Assembly (NCBI GenBank): GCA_964569055.1
Contig: CAZMSZ010000449.1
Span: forward strand, 1 to 5,750
Length of the DNA: 5,750 nt
Origin: JAWLGW01 sp964569055
GTDB taxonomy: Bacteria > Planctomycetota > J058
Direction: 5' to 3'
Below are positions 1-5,750 of this stretch, in pieces. The position numbers and the translations under genes were made by a program. Within the stretch, counting starts at the first letter, position 1, and every line of letters starts with the position of its first letter. The notes below the pieces were generated by a model that worked only from the letters and a program-made list of their open reading frames with translations, was not told the DNA's origin and searched no databases.

Positions 1-582
1 GACCTGAGCTGGCTGCGGGTCGAGGCGGTGCGGTTGAACGGGCTGCGGGTGGTGCTGCGCGACGCGGCGGTGCACCCCGCCCTCGCGCAGACCGTGACCT
101 TCGACCTGCGCCTGTCCGACCTCGACGGGGCGCCGGCCAGCGGCCCCGCGCGGCTCGAGGCGCGGATCGCGGCGCCGCCGCTGCTCGAGAAGCTGGAGCT
201 GGTGGGCGCGCTCGACCTCGAGCCGGGCGGGGTGCGCGCCGACCTCCGGCTGCGGCTCGACCGGCTCGGGCTGACGGCGCTCGCGCCGTACCTCGCCGCC
301 GCGGGCCTAACCCCGCGCGCCCGCCTGCTCGACGCCGAGGGGCGGCTCGAGCTCGGCCTGGCGCCGAGCCTGGCGGGCGAGGGGCTGGCGGCGCGGGTCG
401 CCCTGGAGGGGCTGGCGCTGCGCGCCGACGAGCGGCCGGTCGCGGAGCTCGAGCGGCTGCTGCTGGAGGCGCCGCGCCTCGCTCCGAGCGGGCTGCGGGT
501 CGACCGCGTGCTCCTCGACGGGGTGCGCGCCCGGGCGGAGCGCACCGCGGCCGGCGCGTTCCTGATCGCGGGTCTCGAGTGG
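1..582 (+). repeat. AsmA-like module A
   Basis: First visible module, about 194 residues, nearly complete at its left end because 'LRVEAVRLNGLRVVLRD' lines up with the opening of module E ('LGELVVRGAEVRWSD'). It has an 'ALAPYLAAAGLTP' segment at about 280-318, a 'GRLELGL' strand after it, and an 'ADERPVAELERLLLEAPRL' segment at 424-480. It ends 'FLIAGLEW'. The repeat is at protein level; DNA identity between modules is not obvious by eye. Confidence 0.7.
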
Positions 583-1995
583 TCACCGTCAGCCGCCGAG
601 GCCGAGCCCTCGGCCGCGATGCCTGCCTCCGGCGCAACCCCGCCCTCGGCGGATACCCCCCCGCCGGGCGCGGCCGAGGACGCCGTCCCGCCCGCGAGGG
701 GCGCTAACCCCACCGGGCCAGCGCTGCGGGCCGAGCTGGGCCACCTCGAGGTGCGCGAGGTCGCGGCCGCCTTCGCCGACGCCGCCACGAGCCCGCCGAC
801 CGAGCTGGCGTTCGAGCTCGAGGCGCTCTCGCTGCGCGACGTGGTGCTCGACGGCTCGCGCCCCGGCCAGACCCTCGCGCTGGCGATCTCCTGCGCGGCG
901 CCCGGGGTCGCGCGCTCGGTGTCGGTCGAGGCCACGGCCGCCCCGTTCGGGCCGCACAAGGAGCTGGCCCTCGACCTGGCCGTGGACGGGATCGCGCCCG
1001 AGGCCCTCGCCCCGTACCTGGCGCGAGCCGGGCTCGCGAGCGACCTGCGCGACGGCCGCCTGCGGCTGCGCGTCGAGGCCGAGGCCGAGCGGCGCGAGGA
1101 GGCGGTGAGCGGGCGGGTCGCGCTGCTCGACGTGGTGCTGAGCGACGGGGCGGCGGAGCTGGCCGCGCTCGATCGGGTCGCGCTGGAGGGGATCCGCCTC
1201 GGCGATCGGCTGCGCGACGTCACGATCGGCGAGGTGCTCGTGCAAGGCCCGCGGCTGCGGCTCGGGCGCGGGGCCGACGGATCGCTCGAGGTGCTCGGGC
1301 TGCGCGTGCTGCCCCAGGCGGCGCCGACGGCCGAGGCCGCGCCGGCGCCGGCGCGCGGGTCGAGCCAGCCGTCGCCCTCCGCGGCGCCGGCCGCCTGGGC
1401 CGGGCGCGTGCGCGTCGAGCGCCTGCGGGTCGAGCGCGCGCGAGCGCGCTTCGACGACGCGCTGACGAGCGCCGCGCCGCTCGAGCTGGCGGACGCGGGG
1501 CTCGAGCTGACCGGGTTGGCGCTCGACCTGCGCCCGGACGCGCCCGAGACGGCGCCCGCAGCGCTGCGGGCCTGGCTGGCCGCGCCCGGGCTGCTCGAGC
1601 GGCTCGAGGCCACCGGCGCGGTGCGGACGGCCGGGCGGGGCGGCTCGCTCGAGCTGACCGCGCACGGCGAGGGGCTGACCTTGGCCCGCGCCGCGCCGTA
1701 CCTCGCGGGCGCGGGGATCGCGCCCGTCCTCAGCGCCGGCCGGCTCGAGCTCGCGGCGCGGGCCACGGCCTCGCTGAGGCCGGACGGCGCGGCCACGGCC
1801 GACGCCAGCCTGGAGCGGCTGCTCCTCGCCGACGGCGAGCGCGCGCTGCTCGAGGTCGCGGGCGCGCGGCTCGAGGGCGCGCGGCTGGCGGCCGACGGTA
1901 GCGCGCTCGAGGTGGCGGCGCTGGTGCTCGAGCGGCTCGAGCTCCCGGTCGCGACCGAGCCGGGCGGCGCCGCGCGGCTGCTCGGATTGCGGCTC
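1..1995 (+). CDS. Giant AsmA-like / DUF748-type repeat protein, left part (open at 5' end, ends at assembly gap)
   Basis: This is a 665-codon open stretch in the phase of base 1, with no stop and no start inside the window. It is the interior of a longer gene. It encodes three related modules (residues about 1-194, 241-439 and 469-665) separated by Pro/Ala/Ser-rich linkers. Each module is dominated by alternating Leu/Val and charged residues, as expected for long antiparallel beta sheets. Each contains an 'APYLA.AGL' segment (bases 283, 1009 and 1693) and ends in an 'LGLR'-like strand. This pattern, with the DUF748 signature in the right-hand piece, places the protein in the AsmA-like superfamily: envelope proteins with an extended hydrophobic groove, some of them moving lipids between membranes. 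Almost every codon ends in G or C. Coding is very likely; the family call for this piece rests on similarity to the right-hand modules. The transport role is inferred. Confidence 0.85.
583..720 (+). other. Pro/Ala/Ser-rich linker 1 (46 residues)
   Basis: A low-complexity stretch rich in Ala, Pro, Ser, Gly and Glu joins modules A and B. No strand pattern is visible, so it is probably disordered. By hand count 7 of its 46 codons end in A or T (TCA, TCA, CCT, GCA, GAT, GCT, CCA), against about 3 of 194 in the module before it. It contains a run of seven C at 656-662. Confidence 0.7.
721..1317 (+). repeat. AsmA-like module B
   Basis: About 199 residues. It opens 'ALRAELGHLEVREVAAAFAD', has 'ALAPYLARAGLASDL' near 1003-1047 followed by 'DGRLRLRVEAEAE', and closes with 'ELAALDRVALEGIRLGDRL' and 'DGSLEVLGLRV' (to 1308). 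It shows the same order of landmarks as modules A, C, D and E, spaced 242 residues from A and 228 from C when measured at the APYL segment. Confidence 0.7.
1318..1404 (+). other. Pro/Ala-rich linker 2 (29 residues)
   Basis: Short Ala/Pro/Ser-rich spacer between modules B and C, the shortest visible linker. Unlike linkers 1 and 5 it has no A- or T-ending codons by hand count. Confidence 0.65.
1405..1995 (+). repeat. AsmA-like module C
   Basis: About 197 residues. It opens 'RVRVERLRVERARARFDDAL', has 'RAAPYLAGAGIAPVL' near 1687-1731, then 'AGRLELAARATASL', 'LADGERALLEVAGARLEGAR' (from 1825), and ends 'ARLLGLRL' directly at the gap. The ending matches the ends of modules A and B, so the module appears complete and the break falls at the module/linker junction. 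Confidence 0.7.
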
Positions 1996-2095
1996 NNNNN
2001 NNNNNNNNNNNNNNNNNNNNNNNNNNNNNNNNNNNNNNNNNNNNNNNNNNNNNNNNNNNNNNNNNNNNNNNNNNNNNNNNNNNNNNNNNNNNNNN
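1996..2095. other. Assembly gap, 100 N
   Basis: Exactly 100 N, the customary placeholder for a gap of unknown length. The left piece ends on a complete codon at 1995 and the right piece starts on one at 2096, so if the gene is intact the missing length is a multiple of three, which 100 is not. Module C looks complete on the left (it ends in 'LLGLRL'). Module D lacks about its first 20 residues on the right. The gap should therefore hide a linker plus the start of module D, and could hide further whole modules. Confidence 0.95.
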
Positions 2096-2602
2096 GCCCT
2101 GCCGCTGCGGCTCGGCGCCGAGCTCGGCGCCTTGGCCTTCGACCCGGCGGCGCGCGAGCCCGGGCCCGCGGCGCCGTTCGCGCTGACGCTCGCGGCGCCC
2201 GGCGCCCTCGAGGAGCTGAAGCTCGCGGGCAGCCTGGCCCTCGCTCCGACGGGCGCGCGCGCCCGGGCCGAGCTGGCGGCGCGCGGCCTGTTCGGGCCGC
2301 GGCTCGTCCCGCTGCTGGCGCAGCTGGGCGTCACGCCCGCGCTGGAGCAGGGCGGCGAGCTGTCGCTCGCGCTCACGGCCGAGGTGGCCCGCGAGGGCGA
2401 GGCGCTGGCCGCCTCGGCCGCGCTCGAGCGGGTGGCGCTGCGCGACGGCGAGCGCGAGCTGGCCGGGCTCGAGGCGCTGCGCGTAGAGGGCGCGCGGCTC
2501 GGGCCCGAGGGCGTGCGTGTGGAGCGGCTCGTGGTCGAGCGCCCGCGCCTGGCCGCGGCGCGCGCGGCCGGCGGCGCGCTGCTCGCGCTGGGGCTTCGGC
2601 GC
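2096..2602 (+). repeat. AsmA-like module D (N-terminal edge lost in gap)
   Basis: 169 residues are visible. 'LRLGAELGALAFDPA' and 'APGALEELKLAGSLAL' align with 'LELADAGLELTGLALD' and 'APGLLERLEATGAV' of module C. About 20 residues at its start are therefore missing. The APYL segment is degenerate here ('RLVPLLAQLGVTPAL', VPLL at 2306). 'LRDGERELAGLEALRVEGAR' starts at 2438 and the module ends 'ALLALGLRR'. Confidence 0.7.
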
Positions 2603-5600
2603 GCGCCCCCGGCTGCGGCCGCGGCCTCGTCCGACGAGGCCGCCGCCGCGGAGCCTGCGTCGAGCGTGACCGCTGGGGCGCCCGCTCCGAGCCGGCCCGG
2701 CGCCCTCAGCCCGAGCGGCGCGGACGCCGCGCCCGCAGCGAACGGCGAGAGCGGCGCGGACGCCGCGGCGAGCGGCCCGTCCGCCGCGCCGAGCAGCCCG
2801 GGCGCCGCGCCGAGCAGCCCGGGCGCCGCGCCGAGCAACGCGCCCGCGCCGAGCGCGCCCGCGCCGAGCGCGCCCGCGCCCCGCCTGTCGCTGGGCGAGC
2901 TGGTCGTGCGCGGCGCCGAGGTGCGCTGGAGCGACGCGATCCCCGCCGCCGCCGGCGCGGGCCCGCCGCGCCCGCCCGTGGCGCTCGAGGCGCAGGCCCA
3001 CCTGCGGCTGAGCGAGCTCGAGGTCGGGCCCGGGGCCGGGCTGGCGCCCCTCTCGCTTCGGGTCCGGCTCGCGGGCGCGCTCGATCAGCTCGACCTCTCG
3101 GGTCACGTGAAGCTCGACCCCGCGGACGTGGCCGTCCGCCTGACGCTCGCCGCGCGCGGGCTGCGGGCCGGGCCGCTCGCGGCCTACCTCCCGCCGGGCG
3201 TGGCGGTCGAGCTGCAGGACGGGCGGCTCGCCGCGCGGCTCGAGGCCTCGCTCACCGAGCACCCCGCAGGCGGCCGGAGCGCGCGGCTCGCCCTGACGCG
3301 GGTCGCCCTGCACGAGGGCGAGGCCAAGCGCCCGCTGGCCGGGTTCGACGCGTTCGAGGTCCGCGCGGCGCGCCTCGATCCGGCCGCGGGAGTGCTCGCG
3401 CTCGACGAGGTGCTGCTGCGCGGCGTGGAGGCCGACCTCGTCCAGGACGCGGACGGCGCGCTGGCCGTGGCCGGGCTCCTGCGGCTCGCGCCCGCGAGCG
3501 CCGCGGGGGCGCCCCCCCCAGGGCAGGCCGCGCCGACTCAGGCCGCAGGACCGCCCCAAGCGCATGGGCGCGCTCGACGCGCCTCGTGGGCCGAACGCCG
3601 GGCGCGGCTCGGCGCGGCGCTGCGCGCCCGGCGCGAGCGGCTGCCGCGGCTCGACCTCGCGCGCCTCGAGCTCGGGCTGCGTCGCCTGGGGGTGGCGCGC
3701 CCGGGGGCGGCGCCGCTGGTCGTGCGCAACGTGCGGCTGCGGAGCGACCGGGCGATCACGCTGGGCGGGCCCGAGCTCGCGAGCAACCCGCCGCTGTGGC
3801 TGGTCCTCGAAGGCCAGGTCGCCCCGCTGCTGCGCCGGTTCGAGGTGCGGGTCGTGGCGGCCCCGCTGGCGCAGGAGCCCGAGCTGGAGCTGACCGTGGC
3901 CCTGGACGGGCTGAGCGGCCGGGGCCTGCTCCAGGCCGTGCCCGCGCTCGCGGCCCAGCTCGCGCCGGGCGAGCTCACCAACGGCCGGCTGCGGGCCGCC
4001 CTCCAGGTGGCGCTCCGCACCCGTCGCCGCGACCCGCTCGACTTCACCTTCGTGGAGCGGGGCTTCGGGGCCGAGGTGACGCTCCAGGACCTCGAGCTGC
4101 GCGCGCGCCCCGGCGGCGAGGTCCTGCTCGGGCTGGCGCACCTCGACGCCGACGTGGCGCAGGTCCACCTGCCGACCGGCCTGATCCACGTGCGCAGCCT
4201 GGAGCTCTCCAAGCCGATCCTGCGCGCGGCGGCCAAGGGCGACGGCCTGCACGCGCTCGGCATGGTCGTGCGCCCGCCCGAGCCCGAGGCGCTGCCCGCC
4301 CCGAGCGACGCGCCGGCCGAAGAGGCCGCGCCCGCGCCGGCCACGACGCCGCCGGCCAGCGAGGCGCCCGCGCCGACCCCGACCGGGGAGGTGCGGATCG
4401 ACACCTTCGCGATCAGCGGGATCGACGTCCACCTGGCGGACCTGCGCACCAAGCCGCACCTCGAGGTCCCGCTGAGCGACCTCGACCTCGAGGTCGGCGG
4501 GTTCACCACGCGCTGGTTCAGCGAGCGCGAGAGCGTGCGCTTCGACCTGTTGCTCCAGCCGGGCCGGGTGCCGCTCCCGCTGCGCGACGGCAAGCCGAGC
4601 CCCGGGGCCGAGCCCGCCGAGCAGCCCGGGCACGAGCGGCGGCTGCTCGCCGAGGAGATCGCCGTCTCGGGCGAGCTGGCCCTCGTCCCGCGCCCGACCG
4701 GGCGCGTGCGCGCCAGCGTGGTCGGGTTCGAGCTGGCCGCCCTGGCCGGCCCCGCCAAGGGGAGCGGGGTGACCCTGCGCGACGGGCTCCTCGACCTCGA
4801 GGCCGCGGTCGCGCTGCGGGAGGACGGCACGATCGCGGTCGAGGCGCCGGTGCGCCTGACCGACCTCGACCTGTCGGAGGACGAGGGCGGGTTCTTGGAG
4901 CGTCTGCTCGAGCTCCCGGCGCCCACCAACGCGGTGCTCGTGCTGCTGCGCGACGACGAGGGCACGCTCACCCTCCCCTTCGACCTCGAGCTCGACCCCG
5001 CCGCGTCGAACGCCTCGCTGGCGGTGACGCTGCTCGGCGAGGTCACCTGGGTGCTCGGCAGCCTGGTCAAGGACGCGATCGCCTCCTCACCGCTGCGCCT
5101 GGGCAAGGGCCTCCTCGACGTGGGCGCCGGGCTGGGCGGCGCGCTCGGCCTGTTGGACGAGGAGGAGGCCGTCGCCGAGGAGCCGCTCGTGATCCGCTTC
5201 GCGCCGGGCGACGCGGCGCTCCCGGCCGACACGCTGACCCGGCTGGCGCCCGTGCTGGAGCGCGTGGCCGACGACGACGAGCTCAAGATCCGCCTGCGCT
5301 ACGACGTGGGTGGCGGCGACCTCCCCCACGTGCGCCGCGGCGCCAACCCCAGCCGCGACGACGCGCTCGACCTGCGGGCCGGGCTCGAGCGGCGCAAGGA
5401 GCGGCTGGAGGTGGCGCGCGCCGCGGCGGCCGCGGAGGCGCGCGCGGCGTTCCTGGTCGGCGGCGAGGCCTCGCCGCCCGCCGCGGCCCGCCTGCGCGCG
5501 CTCGAGGTCGAGCTGGGCCGGCTCGAACGCGCGCTCGACGCGGTCTACGCGCTCCTGCGCGAAGGGGCCGAGCGGCGCGCCCCGCGCCGCACGCGCCAGG

Positions 5601-5750
5601 CCGCGACCGCCCTCTCGCAGGCCCGCCTGGAGGCGGTCCACCGCCTGCTCCTCGAACAGCTCGGCCCCGAGGCCGCCGCCCGGATCGCGGTCAGCCGCCC
5701 GCGCTTCGCCGAGGTCCCGGGCCAGGAGGGCGGGGCGGTGCGGATCGTGG
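2096..5750 (+). CDS. Giant AsmA-like / DUF748-type repeat protein, right part with C-terminal domain (begins at gap, runs off the 3' edge)
   Basis: This is a 1218-codon open stretch in the phase of base 2096, continuing the gene seen left of the N run; the phase differs only because 100 is not a multiple of three. In order it encodes: most of module D (residues 1-169), a 93-residue Ala/Pro/Ser linker, module E (263-467), a linker, module F (498-726), a linker, and module G with the C-terminal domain (from 765). The end matches the DUF748 family layout: a 'FDLELDP' strand (4979), an amphipathic segment ending in a Gly-rich stretch (5009-5140), a 'FAPGDAAL' motif (5198), an 'LKIRLRYD' strand, a long charged helix, then 'GGAVRIV' at the last codons. 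DUF748 proteins usually stop shortly after such a strand, so the stop codon is probably close. Envelope or periplasmic location is known for relatives and inferred here; no membrane segment is visible in this piece. Confidence 0.88.
2714..2767 (+). repeat. 18-bp direct repeat pair in linker 4 (2714-2731 and 2750-2767)
   Basis: The sequence AGCGGCGCGGACGCCGCG occurs twice, with starts 36 bp apart, both in frame and both encoding SGADAA. The two copies are identical by eye. Confidence 0.75.
2783..2838 (+). repeat. 21-bp tandem repeat, about 2.7 copies (AAPSSPG)
   Basis: Two perfect copies at 2783-2803 and 2804-2824 encode Ala-Ala-Pro-Ser-Ser-Pro-Gly. A third partial copy at 2825-2838 then diverges with an Asn codon. 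The unit is seven codons, so copy-number change would keep the frame. Confidence 0.85.
2840..2881 (+). repeat. 15-bp tandem repeat, about 2.8 copies (APAPS)
   Basis: GCGCCCGCGCCGAGC occurs at 2840-2854 and 2855-2869, with a third copy cut short at 2870-2881 where module E begins. It encodes Ala-Pro-Ala-Pro-Ser and is in frame. Confidence 0.85.
2882..3496 (+). repeat. AsmA-like module E
   Basis: About 205 residues. It opens 'RLSLGELVVRGAEVRWSDAI', continues 'ALDQLDLSGHVKLDPADVAV', has 'PLAAYLPPGVAVELQDGRLA' around the AAYL at 3179-3190, and then 'LHEGEAKRPLAGFDAFEVRA' from 3308. It ends 'DGALAVAGLLRL' (to 3487). It is the clearest example of the full module because both boundaries are visible next to low-complexity linkers. 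Confidence 0.72.
3497..3586 (+). other. Pro/Ala/Gln linker 5 (30 residues)
   Basis: A Pro/Ala/Gly/Gln-rich spacer between modules E and F. By hand count 8 of its 30 codons end in A or T (CCA, ACT, GCA, GGA, CAA, CAT, GCT, CGA), the most relaxed codon use in the window. It contains a run of eight C at 3512-3519 and runs into an Arg-rich segment. Confidence 0.7.
3587..4273 (+). repeat. Divergent AsmA-like module F
   Basis: About 229 residues and less like modules A-E. It begins with an Arg-rich helical stretch ('RRARLGAALRARRERLPR'), then 'LDLARLELGLRRLGV' and 'LLRRFEVRVVAAPLAQ'. The 'LTNGRLRAALQVALRTRRRD' region takes the place of the GRL strand. It closes with 'VRSLELSKPILRAAAKGDGL' and 'HALGMVV'. 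It also contains an aromatic-containing loop ('DFTFVERGFGAEVTL') not seen in A-E. This is the transition from the tandem array to the family-typical C-terminal part. Confidence 0.6.
4274..4387 (+). other. Pro/Ala/Glu linker 6 (38 residues)
   Basis: An acidic Pro/Ala-rich spacer between modules F and G with Glu and Asp interspersed in its first half. Only one A- or T-ending codon (GAA) by hand count, so its codon use resembles the modules. Confidence 0.7.
4388..5185 (+). other. Module G: conserved C-terminal DUF748-like region
   Basis: It opens 'VRIDTFAISGIDVHLADL', a typical strand pair for this family, and continues through 'SDLDLEVGGFTTRWFSERES' and several beta strands ('VTLRDGLLDLEAAVALREDG'). 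'APTNAVLVLLRDDEGTLTLP' and 'FDLELDPAASNASL' follow, then an amphipathic hydrophobic segment 'LLGEVTWVLGSLVKDAI' and a Gly-rich 'DVGAGLGGALG' (to about 5149). This order (short strand, Asp-Pro, hydrophobic helix-like stretch, Gly-rich turn) is the pattern I associate with DUF748 C-termini. An acidic stretch of Asp and Glu (5156-5182) leads to the OmpA-like tail. Confidence 0.68.
5186..5750 (+). other. OmpA-like C-terminal tail with long helical insertion
   Basis: It begins 'LVIRFAPGDAALPADTLTRL', matching the strand-helix opening of OmpA-like folds ('F.PG...L......L'), then 'ELKIRLRYDVGGGD' as the second strand. From about 5357 to 5662 comes a long Ala/Arg/Glu/Leu helix pair ('LRAGLERRKERLEVARAAAA', 'RALEVELGRLERALDAVYAL'), possibly coiled coil. 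It closes with 'QARLEAVHRLLLEQLG', resembling the R-x-x-x-V helix of OmpA-like domains, and the strand 'GGAVRIV' at the edge. The canonical peptidoglycan-contact motif with Asp and Asn is not clearly present, so peptidoglycan binding should not be assumed. Confidence 0.55.

Larger units (their letters stand above)
2603..2881 (+). other. Long Ala/Pro/Ser/Gly linker 4 (93 residues) with internal tandem repeats
   Basis: The longest linker visible, between modules D and E. It is almost entirely Ala, Pro, Ser and Gly, with a few Asp, Glu and Asn. It has no strand pattern and is probably disordered. Its second half is built of short in-frame direct repeats listed separately, which suggests growth by slippage or unequal exchange. 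Confidence 0.75.

Noticed and set aside
1996..2095. A true frameshift or gene boundary at the N run
   Set aside because: Both sides encode the same kind of module, module C ends and module D resumes as expected, and 100 N is a standard placeholder length.
589..2838. 749-codon open frame on the - strand
   Set aside because: Low-complexity Ala/Ser/Arg protein that changes character at the N run. The + strand frame has coherent repeated modules over the same bases.
2783..2881. Short repeats as a CRISPR array or integration site
   Set aside because: The repeats are directly adjacent without unique spacers, in frame, and encode a linker.
3564..3893. 109-codon open frame on the + strand in another phase
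   Set aside because: Overlaps module F completely, is Arg/Ser/Trp/Cys-rich, and ends where the real frame continues; an out-of-phase shadow.
1730..4633. 967-codon open frame on the - strand spanning the N run
   Set aside because: It translates to low-complexity Arg/Gly/Ala/Gln/Glu-rich sequence without domains and crosses the 100 N placeholder. It is the reverse-strand reading of CTC, GAG, GCG and CGC codons of the + strand gene.
3538..5286. 582-codon open frame on the - strand
   Set aside because: Ser/Arg/Ala-rich shadow of modules F and G with no recognisable domain; very high GC makes stop codons rare in all frames.
5087..5641. 184-codon open frame on the - strand
   Set aside because: Lies opposite the OmpA-like tail and reads as Arg/Gln/Glu/Ala low complexity; a shadow.
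1..5750. A multi-gene defence, biosynthetic or mobile system
   Set aside because: The whole window is one gene. No second gene, intergenic stretch, transposase, integrase or RNA gene is visible on either strand.

Overview
The window lies entirely inside one very large gene on the + strand that enters from the left edge and leaves at the right edge. The codon phase starting at base 1 is open to base 1995. A run of 100 N (1996-2095) follows. The phase starting at 2096 is then open to base 5749. Neither stretch contains a stop, both have almost exclusively G- or C-ending codons, and the same protein module recurs on both sides of the N run. They are therefore read as two pieces of one gene split by an assembly gap. 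The start codon, any signal or anchor sequence, the stop codon and all flanking genes are outside the window. No intergenic DNA, promoter, RNA gene, mobile element or CRISPR array is visible.

The protein is a giant AsmA-like, DUF748-type protein. It has at least 1883 visible residues plus whatever the gap hides. Seven related modules of about 195-230 residues (called A to G here) are built from alternating hydrophobic and polar strands. They share recognisable stretches such as a '(A)APYLA.AGL' segment, a following 'GRL.L' strand, and a 'DGER.L..L..L.VEG.RL' segment. Neighbouring modules are joined by Pro/Ala/Ser-rich, probably disordered linkers of roughly 29 to 93 residues. The last module carries the family's C-terminal signature: a 'DP..S.' strand, an amphipathic hydrophobic segment, a 'FAPG.A.L' motif and an OmpA-like tail with a long helical insertion. 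The probable C-terminus lies just beyond the window. Proteins of the AsmA-like superfamily sit in the envelope of diderm bacteria and form long hydrophobic grooves; several are implicated in phospholipid or outer-membrane-protein transport. A role here as an envelope-spanning groove protein is inference.

The organism is a diderm bacterium with extremely high G+C (about four fifths by eye). A Planctomycetota or Myxococcota lineage would fit both the composition and a giant repeated DUF748 protein, but the sequence does not settle it. Long open frames on the opposite strand are compositional shadows of this gene. I do not see a multi-gene novel system. The points of interest are the modular architecture, the variable linkers with their own codon use and tandem repeats, and the gap that breaks the reading frame.
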